Below, piece after piece: positions 1 through 5,116 of a stretch of DNA of 5,964 bases. The stretch covers positions 1 to 5,964 of the forward strand of contig JAJYGJ010000061.1 of NCBI GenBank assembly GCA_021790695.1. The letters run 5' to 3'. A model generated the notes under the pieces. That model did no database searches and was not told the origin of the DNA. It worked only from the letters and a program-made list of their open reading frames with translations. This DNA comes from Nitrospirota bacterium. Lineage in GTDB: Bacteria; Nitrospirota; Thermodesulfovibrionia; Thermodesulfovibrionales; JdFR-88. Made by a program: the position numbers and the translations under genes. The stretch's first letter is position 1. The number at the start of each line of letters is the position of its first letter.

Positions 1-171
1 TCCGATCTCCGCACCGAAAGGGGACATACCGAGCCCGATCGATATACCGGCCGGCTGCCCATACCATCCGAGATGCCCGAAGAGGATGTCTGTCTGCGAC
101 AGGGACGCGCCGCAATTGTCCCGGCCCGCAGGCCAGCCCGGAAGACTCGTCTCCTGCCATCTCTGGAACAC
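1..171 (-). CDS. Doubtful partial ORF, unrecognised, running off the left edge
   Basis: A minus-strand frame is open from a GTG at 171-169, right after an in-frame TAA (174-172), to the window edge: 57 codons with no stop. By hand count about three quarters of its third positions are G or C, similar to the real genes here. The antiparallel plus-strand frame is also open (1-201, ending TGA) but is Arg-rich with lower GC3, so it looks like the shadow. The minus product is Gly- and aromatic-rich in its second half and has no signal peptide or motif that I recognise. There is no Shine-Dalgarno. A TAAATT at 184-179, seven bases before GTG, could be a -10 box, which would make this leaderless like its neighbour. 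It could also be a gene remnant or chance. I assign no function. Confidence 0.25.
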   Translation of the reverse strand, partial: MFQRWQETSLPGWPAGRDNCGASLSQTDILFGHLGWYGQPAGISIGLGMSPFGAEIG

Positions 172-241
172 TTAGAACAATTTAGCGGTGGGCCAGTTTG
201 AGTTTGTTAAACTCGCGATGGACGGAACGCCCTGGCAGGTT
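172..241. other. Gene-poor gap with a small hairpin
   Basis: This 70-base stretch lies just beyond the 3' end of the thioredoxin gene. Its only clear structure is a perfect inverted repeat at 200-214, GAGTTT-GTT-AAACTC, a 6-bp stem with a 3-base loop. It could be a weak transcript end for the thioredoxin mRNA, but it is AT-rich and has no following T tract on either strand, so I do not call it a terminator. The sequence around 186-205 (GGTGGGCCAGTTTGAGTTT) loosely recalls the short repeats at IS21-family ends, but no transposase is visible to support that. Confidence 0.35.
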
Positions 242-763
242 CTAGCTTTTGGACGCGAGCAGCCGTTCCACGGCCTTCTCCAGCGCCCCTCCGGCCGCCG
301 GGCCGATGAATTTCCGTGCGATGACTCCCCTCTGATCGATCAGGAAAGTGACCGGGACTGGGAACACGTCGTAAAGGTTGTAAGCCGTTGACCTCGCATC
401 GATGGCGACGGGATAGTCGATGGGCCGCCTGGCCTCGTAAGCCGCCACGTCGCCAGGGCTGTCTCTTGTCACGCCGAGGACCAATACTCCTCTGGCCCTG
501 TACCGGGCGTAAAGCCGGTTCAACGCGGTTATCTCGCCTTCGCATGGAGGGCACCATACGGCAAAGAAGTTAAGGACAATCACCTTTCCCTTGAGGGCCG
601 CGATGGAAACGGGCATGCCGCGGGTGTCCTCGAGGGTAAACTGCGGCGCGGCCTGGCCGGACTGGATGGCATAGGCCGTGCGGCATCCGGGCCAAAGCGC
701 CCCGAGCCGGAGCGGCAAGACAAGTTGCAAGATAAGGGCGGCGAAAAGGACTTTTCTGCCCAT
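242..763 (-). CDS. Exported TlpA/ResA-like thioredoxin-fold protein
   Basis: This 173-residue protein is predicted to act as a periplasmic thiol-disulfide oxidoreductase. An N-terminal export signal is visible: Lys4, a hydrophobic run at about 5-22, and an AYA site at 30-32 suggesting cleavage after residue 32. The mature part begins with the AAPQFTLED strand typical of the AhpC-TSA/TlpA family. The redox motif WCPPC is at 70-74 after VIVLNFFAV, and the cis-proline loop is PVPVTFLID with the key Pro at about 137. Family members reduce apocytochrome c cysteines (ResA, CcmG) or other periplasmic disulfides. No cytochrome-maturation gene is in the window, so the partner is unknown. ATG at 763 is the only sensible start, because TAG and TGA lie in frame a few codons upstream. 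No Shine-Dalgarno is present, and an extended -10 sits just before the ATG. The gene is divergent from speD. Confidence 0.9.
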   Translation of the reverse strand: MGRKVLFAALILQLVLPLRLGALWPGCRTAYAIQSGQAAPQFTLEDTRGMPVSIAALKGKVIVLNFFAVWCPPCEGEITALNRLYARYRARGVLVLGVTRDSPGDVAAYEARRPIDYPVAIDARSTAYNLYDVFPVPVTFLIDQRGVIARKFIGPAAGGALEKAVERLLASKS

Positions 764-769
764 ACGGCA

Positions 770-778
770 ATTCTATCA
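770..778 (-). promoter_or_regulatory. Extended -10 promoter of the thioredoxin gene, probably leaderless
   Basis: On the minus strand TG-A-TAGAAT reads from 778 to 770, an extended -10 with 5 of 6 matches to TATAAT. Six bases separate it from the ATG, which puts the expected +1 on the A of ATG (763). No purine-rich ribosome binding site lies between. A -35 match is poor (TTACCT near 799-794, 18-base spacing), as is common for extended -10 promoters. Start-site mapping was not possible; this is pattern-based. Confidence 0.5.
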
Positions 779-820
779 CTGCCCGCCCTTTTCAGGTAAG
801 GGAAAATTGCCGGCGGGCAG
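779..820. repeat. Nested inverted repeat in the divergent thioredoxin/speD region
   Basis: CTGCCCGCC (779-787) is perfectly complementary to GGCGGGCAG (812-820). Inside it, TTTTC (789-793) pairs with GAAAA (802-806). The result is a two-tier hairpin or dyad with an 8-base loop and an asymmetric internal bulge. It covers the -35 region of the minus-strand thioredoxin promoter, so an operator is more likely than an RNA element. The binding factor is unknown. Confidence 0.55.
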
Positions 821-846
821 GCGATTGCACGGGCAGGCGATTGCAC
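815..846. repeat. Perfect 16-bp tandem direct repeat
   Basis: GGGCAGGCGATTGCAC occurs at 815-830 and again at 831-846 with no mismatch and no gap. The second copy abuts the speD -35 box (TTGACA, 847-852). It is either a recent slippage duplication or a pair of activator sites just upstream of the promoter. The repeat is directly visible; the role is inferred. Confidence 0.85.
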
Positions 847-874
847 TTGACATCTAAAATATTTTTGATGTAAT
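847..874 (+). promoter_or_regulatory. speD promoter, sigma70 type
   Basis: A perfect TTGACA (-35) lies at 847-852, followed by a 16-base spacer and TGTAAT (869-874), 5 of 6 matches to TATAAT although the conserved second A is replaced by G. An alternative -10 is TAATTT at 871-876. The predicted start of transcription is near 881, giving a leader of about 53 bases before the TTG start codon of speD. The AT-rich spacer is itself a palindrome (separate entry). Confidence 0.6.
850..871. promoter_or_regulatory. AT-rich palindrome between speD -35 and -10: candidate operator
   Basis: ACATC (850-854) pairs with GATGT (867-871), and AAAA (856-859) with TTTT (862-865). The only defects are one T:T mismatch (855/866) and a 2-base centre. 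The 22-bp dyad fills the promoter spacer and overlaps both boxes, the standard place for a repressor site. A twofold-symmetric DNA-binding dimer is the natural reading, but no regulator gene is in the window. Confidence 0.55.
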
Positions 875-881
875 TTAACTA

Positions 882-918
882 CTTCAGTGAAAGGGCCGCG
901 GCCCTTAATCTCACGAAG
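882..918 (+). ncRNA. Structured leader of speD: candidate cis-regulatory hairpin
   Basis: The core is a perfect 16-bp palindrome, AAGGGCCGCGGCCCTT (891-906), which folds as a 6-bp stem with a CGCG loop. An outer helix extends it: CTTC (882-885) with GAAG (915-918) and GTGA (887-890) with TCAC (911-914). A886 bulges on one side and AATC (907-910) on the other. The structure begins at about the predicted transcript start, and its 3' arm overlaps the left edge of the purine-rich ribosome binding site (917-926). This geometry suits translational control, or a protein or ligand switch. I recognise no known riboswitch class. The pairing was found by eye, without an energy calculation. Confidence 0.45.
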
Positions 919-933
919 AAGGGGGGTAGAGAA

Positions 934-1365
934 TTGCATGCGCTGGGGGTCCATCTTTTGGTTGACTTAAGGGATTGCAGCATTGAGACAATAAGAGACT
1001 TGGCGTATGTAAGGGATTCACTGGTGCAGGCCGCAAAGCAGGCGTCCGCGACGATCGTGGATGTTTCCTTTCACGAGTTCAACCCCTTTGGGATCAGCGG
1101 CATGGTTGTCATAGCGGAATCACATCTGTCCATCCACACCTGGCCGGAATATGGCTACGCGGCGGTGGATATCTTCACCTGCGGAGACCAGATAAAGCCT
1201 GAAATAGCCGCTTCCTATCTGATAGAGCGGTTCGGAAGTCAGAGCCCTTCGGTGGTGGAAATGAAAAGAGGCATCATACCTCCATTTGACACAAAGCTGC
1301 CCCACAAGATTTCCAGCCCCGCAGGGGAGCCAGCCCCCGCAGGGGAGATAGAAAGCCTCACATAG
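934..1365 (+). CDS. speD: S-adenosylmethionine decarboxylase proenzyme
   Basis: This enzyme decarboxylates S-adenosylmethionine to give the aminopropyl donor for spermidine synthesis in the cytosol. It is a self-cleaving pyruvoyl enzyme of the short bacterial/archaeal class. The motif ESHLSIHTWPE is at 62-72: cleavage is expected between Glu62 and Ser63, Ser63 becomes the pyruvoyl group, and His68 and Cys83 (FTCGD) are the processing and catalytic residues. These numbers coincide with those of the Thermotoga maritima enzyme. The start is TTG at 934, preceded by a strong purine run (GAAGGGGGG, ending 926) seven bases away, and the N-terminus (MHALG-HLL) matches the family. The nearest ATG (938) is out of frame. 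At 143 residues it is slightly long; the excess is a C-terminal tail with PAGE-PA-PAGE at about 129-138. No speE or other polyamine gene is adjacent. Confidence 0.95.
   Translation: MHALGVHLLVDLRDCSIETIRDLAYVRDSLVQAAKQASATIVDVSFHEFNPFGISGMVVIAESHLSIHTWPEYGYAAVDIFTCGDQIKPEIAASYLIERFGSQSPSVVEMKRGIIPPFDTKLPHKISSPAGEPAPAGEIESLT
1313..1347 (+). repeat. Imperfect tandem repeat in the speD tail
   Basis: CCAGCCCCGCAGGGGAG (1313-1329, 17 bases) is followed directly by CCAGCCCCCGCAGGGGAG (1330-1347, 18 bases). The copies differ by one C, so the first part of each unit is read in a different frame while both end as Pro-Ala-Gly-Glu. Each contains CCCC-GCA-GGGG, so the mRNA could form two small adjacent hairpins near the 3' end of speD. 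Confidence 0.75.
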
Positions 1366-1370
1366 TAAGG

Positions 1371-1404
1371 AAAAGACGCCCGCCGGAATCGGCCCGAAGC
1401 GGCG
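1371..1404 (-). terminator. Weak candidate terminator of pgk in the convergent gap
   Basis: On the minus strand CGCCG (1404-1400) pairs with CGGCG (1385-1381) around a 14-base loop, and TCTTTT follows (1376-1371). This resembles a short rho-independent terminator for the DUF1015-gap-pgk unit. The stem is only 5 bp and the T run is short and interrupted. A larger alternative pairing, TCGGCCCG (1389-1396) with CGGGCCGA (1428-1435), spans the same gap and could act for speD, but it lacks a T run. The whole 1366-1447 gap holds no gene. Confidence 0.35.
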
Positions 1405-1447
1405 CGGGGCCTTGCCAAAAAGCAAACCGGGCCGAATCTCCCTGCCT

Positions 1448-2674
1448 CTATACCGCCTGCTTCTTGCCTTTGAGGACGGCTATGCCGGGAAGCTCCTTGC
1501 CCTCCAGAAGCTGAAGCGACGCCCCGCCCCCCGTCGAGATGAAGGAGATCGAATCCGAAACGCCGGCCCGGCTTACGGCCAGGTCCGTGTCGCCCCCTCC
1601 CACTATGGTGAGGGCATAGGCGTCCGCCACGGCATGGGCTATGGCGAAGGTGCCGCGGCTGAAGGCGTCAAGTTCAAAGACGCCCATCGGGCCGTTCCAT
1701 ATGACGGTCTTCGCGTTCAGGAGCGCCTCGGAGAAAAGCTTTACCGAGGCCGGGCCGATGTCGAGGGCCTTCCAGCCCCTCGGTATCTCCTGCGTTGTCA
1801 CAAGCTTGGTTTCGGCCTGGGGCTCAACGCTCTGGGCAACGACGCAGTCGACGGGCAGATAGAATTTGACGCCGTTTTTCTTGAGGTCGTTTCTTATCTT
1901 TTCCGCGAGTTCGAGCATCTCGTTTTCCACAAGCGAGTCGCCTACCTCGTAACCCATGGCCTTTATGAAGGTAAAGGCCATCCCGCCGCCCACAATGACC
2001 TTGTCCACCTTGTCCATCAGGTTTTCAAGGACGCCGATCTTGCCCGAAACCTTTGCCCCGCCCAGGATGGCCGCGAAAGGCCGCACGGGGTTGCTGACGA
2101 CCCCTTGCAGATAGCCGACCTCCTTTCTGAGCAGGAAACCCGCAACCGGGGTAATGAAGGCGGGCACGCCCACGATCGAGGCGTGATTTCTGTGGGCCGC
2201 CCCGAAGGCGTCGTTGACGTAAATGTCGGCCAGAGAGGCAAGCTCCCGCGCGAATTCCGGATCGTTTGCCTTCTCCCCGGGATCGAACCTCAGGTTCTCC
2301 AGGAGAAGGACATCGCCGGGCCTCATTTTTGCCAGCATGTCCTTGACGGGCTTGCCGTGGATGTCCTGGCTGAACAGGACCTCCTTGTTCAAAAGTCTCT
2401 GGAGCCTTCTGGCCACGGGGGCCAGACTCCATCTCGGATCGGGACGACCCGCGGGCCTTCCCATGTGGGAGGCGAGTATCACCTTGGCCCCCTCATCGAT
2501 GGCGTAATTTATCGTGGGCAGAGCGGAGCGGATCCTGCGGTCGTCCGTTATCATCATGTTCTCATCGAGGGGGACATTGAAGTCAACGCGGATGAAGACA
2601 CGTTTGCCCTTTATATCCACATCCTCTATCGTGAGCTTTTCGAACTCGCCTTGTCCAAAGGCCCCCCTTGTCAT
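1448..2674 (-). CDS. pgk: Phosphoglycerate kinase
   Basis: PGK transfers the acyl phosphate of 1,3-bisphosphoglycerate to ADP, giving 3-phosphoglycerate and ATP, reversibly, in the cytosol. All signature motifs are in order: RVDFNVP (29-35), SHMGRP (69-74), ENLRF (126-130) and NDAFGAAHR (154-162) for substrate binding, then GGAKVSGKI (205-213), NGPMGVFE (327-334), GGGDT (359-363) and STGGGAS (380-386) for nucleotide binding. At 408 residues it is slightly longer than the usual 390-400, because of about 11 extra residues before the conserved KLTIEDVDIKGKRV. The ATG at 2674 is still the best start: AAGGAG, 10 bases upstream inside the end of gap, fits well. Only one base separates the gap TAA from this ATG, so translation is probably coupled. 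It looks intact and catalytically complete. Confidence 0.98.
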   Translation of the reverse strand: MTRGAFGQGEFEKLTIEDVDIKGKRVFIRVDFNVPLDENMMITDDRRIRSALPTINYAIDEGAKVILASHMGRPAGRPDPRWSLAPVARRLQRLLNKEVLFSQDIHGKPVKDMLAKMRPGDVLLLENLRFDPGEKANDPEFARELASLADIYVNDAFGAAHRNHASIVGVPAFITPVAGFLLRKEVGYLQGVVSNPVRPFAAILGGAKVSGKIGVLENLMDKVDKVIVGGGMAFTFIKAMGYEVGDSLVENEMLELAEKIRNDLKKNGVKFYLPVDCVVAQSVEPQAETKLVTTQEIPRGWKALDIGPASVKLFSEALLNAKTVIWNGPMGVFELDAFSRGTFAIAHAVADAYALTIVGGGDTDLAVSRAGVSDSISFISTGGGASLQLLEGKELPGIAVLKGKKQAV

Positions 2675-2675
2675 C

Positions 2676-3671
2676 TTACGCGCGCTCCTTTATGTAGAGC
2701 ATGAGGTCCTTGAGCCGGTTGGAATAGCCCCATTCGTTGTCATACCAGCTTATGATCTTGACCATGCGCTTGTCCATAACGGTGGTGAGATTGGAATCCA
2801 CCATCGAGGAATGGGAATTGCCGTTAAAATCTATCGAGACAAGCTCCTCCTCCACGTACTGGAGCACGCCTTTCATCCTGCCTTCCGCCGCCTCCTTGAG
2901 ACTGGCGTTTATCTCTTCCTTGGTCACGTCCTTCGAGACGTCCACGACCAGGTCTACGACCGAGACATTCGGGGTCGTGACCCTTATGGACATGCCGTCC
3001 AGTTTTCCCTTCAGTTCCGGCAGCACCAGGCCGACCGCCCTTGCGGCCCCCGTCGTGGTCGGTATCATGCTGACGGCCGCCGCCCTGGCGCGCCTTAAAT
3101 CCTTGTGCGGCAGATCGAGTATGCGCTGATCGTTCGTATAAGAGTGAACGGTCGTCATGAGGCCCCGGACGATTCCGAAATTGTCATTGAGTACCTTCGC
3201 TATGGGGGAGACACAGTTGGTCGTGCAGGAGGCATTCGAGATTATCCTGTGCTCGGAGACGTTCAGCTTCTCCTCGTTTACGCCCATGCAGACCGTTATG
3301 TCGGGGTCCTTCGCCGGGGCGGAGATTATCGCCCACCTGGCGCCGGAGGCAATGTGCTTGCCGGCCGCGTCCCTGTTTGTGAAAAAACCGGTGGACTCCA
3401 GCACCGCGTCCGCCGCCACCTCCCTGATGGGAATCTTTTCGGGCTCCCTGAAGGAAAATACCCTGATTTCCCGGCCGTTTACGACTATGCCGCCCTCGAC
3501 TGCCTTTACATCCGCATCAAAGATGCCGTGGACGGAGTCGTATTTGAGTAGGTGCGCAAGTGTCTTCGGGTCCGTCAGGTCGTTGATGGCCACGATCTCG
3601 AGGCCTGAGCCCTGGCTGGCGCGGAAAAAATTCCTTCCGATCCTTCCAAATCCGTTTATCACTACCCGCAT
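2676..3671 (-). CDS. gap: Glyceraldehyde-3-phosphate dehydrogenase, NAD-type
   Basis: This enzyme oxidatively phosphorylates glyceraldehyde 3-phosphate to 1,3-bisphosphoglycerate, the substrate of the PGK encoded just downstream. From ATG at 3671 the protein has 331 residues. It shows the Rossmann motif INGFGRIGR (5-13), SNASCTTNC with catalytic Cys149, HSYTNDQ with His176, IPTTTGAA, and the C-terminal WYDNEWGYSNR (309-319). Asp31 in INDLTD and Leu187-Pro188 point to NAD rather than NADP use. I prefer this ATG to the in-frame TTG two codons upstream (3677). AGGAGG lies 9 bases before the ATG but only 3 before the TTG, and from the ATG the catalytic Cys and His fall on the standard 149/176. 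The 63-base gap from DUF1015 contains a small hairpin (CCGTT-CCA-AACGG, 3712-3724) with no T tract, so co-transcription is likely. Confidence 0.97.
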   Translation of the reverse strand: MRVVINGFGRIGRNFFRASQGSGLEIVAINDLTDPKTLAHLLKYDSVHGIFDADVKAVEGGIVVNGREIRVFSFREPEKIPIREVAADAVLESTGFFTNRDAAGKHIASGARWAIISAPAKDPDITVCMGVNEEKLNVSEHRIISNASCTTNCVSPIAKVLNDNFGIVRGLMTTVHSYTNDQRILDLPHKDLRRARAAAVSMIPTTTGAARAVGLVLPELKGKLDGMSIRVTTPNVSVVDLVVDVSKDVTKEEINASLKEAAEGRMKGVLQYVEEELVSIDFNGNSHSSMVDSNLTTVMDKRMVKIISWYDNEWGYSNRLKDLMLYIKERA

Positions 3672-3734
3672 TTGCAATTTCCTCCTGTCGTCTTCATTTG
3701 ATTTTTTAATTCCGTTCCAAACGGCGCCCCGGAA

Positions 3735-4994
3735 TCAGGTCCGGCACATCACGAATCCGGTCCTTATCTTCGGATAAAAATATGTGGATTTGGGCGGCAT
3801 CCTCTGCCCGGAAAGCGCCACTTCCATGACCTCGTTGATGCTGGTGGGGTTCAAAAAAAAGGCGGCGTCCCAGCATCCGCTTTCGACCTGCCGGATGGCG
3901 GCCCGGACGTCCATCTCGTAGGCGACCGCCGGGGCGCCCATCATCCTGTTTATCAAAAACTCATGGAGTATGACAACATCCAGCTCGCGGAGCGCGGGGT
4001 GGCAGCCGGCCAGGTTGGAGCCGTCGTATGCCGCCCTGTAGCACTTGCCGCCATGGGTATAAATGCCGAATGTGTTTTTCATGCCCTTTATGCCCTTCAG
4101 GATGTCGGAGCCGGCCGGCAGCTCCTCTGTCTCGAAATGCTCGCCCAGGCACTCCGGGATCTTTTGCGCGGGGCCGCTCCTGACGAGCCTGTGGGTAGGC
4201 AGCACGGTCAGGCCGCCGTCGGCTATATTGGCAAGGAACATCAGGACGTAATCGAAGGGGGCGTTCTCAACCGGTGTCTGCCCCGCCGGGAGACCGGGCA
4301 TTTCTTTGCGGGCCCGCTGGTATTCAAGGGCGGTCTCGTAGCGGTGATGCCCGTCCGCGATGAAGACAGCCCTGCCGTCCAGGTCCGACTGGAAGGCGGC
4401 CGTCGCCTCCGGGTCGTCAATGACCCAGAGCCTGTGAAGGAAGCCGTCCGCGTCGGCAGCCTCCAGAAAGGGCGGGACACCGCCTTCCGAAAGGCGGTCT
4501 AGCAGGGCCGAGGTCCTGCTATTCCGGTTTAGATCGGATGAGAAAATGGGGCTTGTGTTCACGCCGGTGGCGGCAAGCAGGCTCAGCCGGTCGTCCCGGG
4601 CCTTCGCGTGCGTGCACTCATGCGGATAAATATGGCCGCTGCCGAATGGCTCCAGCTTTACCATGGCAAACACGCCCCGGAGTCTCTTCCGCTTCCCCTC
4701 CACGGCGTAGCGGACCTCGTATGCGTACAGACAGGGGGACCGGTCCTCCCTGAGCACCCCGTCACCCAGCCATTCCCGAAGCAGGGCGGACGCCCGGGTG
4801 TACCTGTTTTCTTCGGGAGTGTCCCCCGGCAACTGCTCCCCCGCGTCCACGCGGGCGATGTTGTGCGGGCTCCTCTCGTAAAGGGACCGCAGCAGCTCCG
4901 GCCCGATTACATCATAAGGCGGCGCCGTCACGGAGCCGGCCTCGACCTTGCCCGGATTGTAGCATATCCCCCTGAAAGGGATGACCTCTGCCAA
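3735..4994 (-). CDS. DUF1015 family protein, function unknown
   Basis: This 419-residue soluble protein shows the DUF1015 hallmarks: PFRG near the N-terminus, APPYDVI (24-30), HECTHAKARDDRL (125-137), IADGHHRYETA (212-222) and the closing MPPKSTYFYPKIRTGF (399-414). The length is normal for the family and no signal peptide or membrane segment is seen. The start is TTG at 4994, giving MAEVIPFRG, the expected N-terminus. AAGGAG lies about 12 bases upstream, a slightly long spacing. It is the first gene of a probable DUF1015-gap-pgk unit. The family has no settled biochemical function that I can name. The DGHHR motif resembles the one in ParB-like/SerK free-serine kinases, and placement beside 3-phosphoglycerate enzymes would fit a serine-linked role. 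That is inference only. Confidence 0.9.
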   Translation of the reverse strand: MAEVIPFRGICYNPGKVEAGSVTAPPYDVIGPELLRSLYERSPHNIARVDAGEQLPGDTPEENRYTRASALLREWLGDGVLREDRSPCLYAYEVRYAVEGKRKRLRGVFAMVKLEPFGSGHIYPHECTHAKARDDRLSLLAATGVNTSPIFSSDLNRNSRTSALLDRLSEGGVPPFLEAADADGFLHRLWVIDDPEATAAFQSDLDGRAVFIADGHHRYETALEYQRARKEMPGLPAGQTPVENAPFDYVLMFLANIADGGLTVLPTHRLVRSGPAQKIPECLGEHFETEELPAGSDILKGIKGMKNTFGIYTHGGKCYRAAYDGSNLAGCHPALRELDVVILHEFLINRMMGAPAVAYEMDVRAAIRQVESGCWDAAFFLNPTSINEVMEVALSGQRMPPKSTYFYPKIRTGFVMCRT

Positions 4995-5033
4995 CTGGCT
5001 GGGGATCTCCTTAATATTTTTCTCGGAAGCAGG

Positions 5034-5065
5034 ATTATATTATCATTATCCCGGCGGGATTTCAA
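5034..5065 (-). promoter_or_regulatory. Promoter candidates for the DUF1015-gap-pgk unit
   Basis: The minus strand has an AT-rich block with overlapping -10 candidates. These are a perfect TATAAT (5039-5034), GATAAT (5044-5039) and TAATAT (5042-5037). TTGAAA (5065-5060) matches the -35 consensus at 5 of 6 positions. It is 17 bases from TAATAT, 15 from GATAAT and 20 from the perfect TATAAT, so the exact pair is uncertain. The transcript would start about 30-35 bases before the TTG of DUF1015 and include its AAGGAG. Confidence 0.5.
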
Positions 5066-5073
5066 ACCCGCCG
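5052..5073. repeat. Perfect 7-bp inverted repeat enclosing the -35 box
   Basis: CGGCGGG (5052-5058) and CCCGCCG (5067-5073) flank an 8-base centre that contains the TTGAAA -35 candidate. It could be an operator for the DUF1015 promoter or the stem of an rlpA transcript end. No T run follows on either strand, which argues against an intrinsic terminator. A second perfect palindrome, GGCGCTAGCGCC, overlaps the rlpA stop codon at 5113-5124. Nothing else is visible in the 4995-5116 gap. Confidence 0.55.
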
Positions 5074-5116
5074 CGGCCGAATAATATTGAAGATTCCGCA
5101 CTTAGACGGTCCGGCG

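Noticed and set aside
186..214. Possible IS21-family end repeat
   Set aside because: The resemblance is to a short degenerate string only. No IstA or IstB motif, terminal inverted repeat or target duplication is visible.
580..954. 124-codon minus-strand frame across the thioredoxin 5' end and the intergenic region
   Set aside because: It overlaps the signal peptide region of the thioredoxin gene out of frame and crosses the repeat-rich divergent promoter region. No ribosome binding site or motif supports it.
1412..2704. 430-codon plus-strand open frame covering the whole of pgk
   Set aside because: It is antisense to a complete, motif-perfect PGK. Long antisense frames are expected opposite GC-rich genes with biased codons, and its product shows no recognisable domain.
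3672..3734. Separate promoter or terminator between DUF1015 and gap
   Set aside because: The only hairpin (3712-3724) has a 5-bp stem and no T tract, and I found no convincing -35/-10 pair in the 63 bases, so one transcript is the simpler reading.
3157..3777. 206-codon plus-strand open frame over gap and the DUF1015 end
   Set aside because: It is antisense to GAPDH, has no motif, and its composition is that of a shadow frame.
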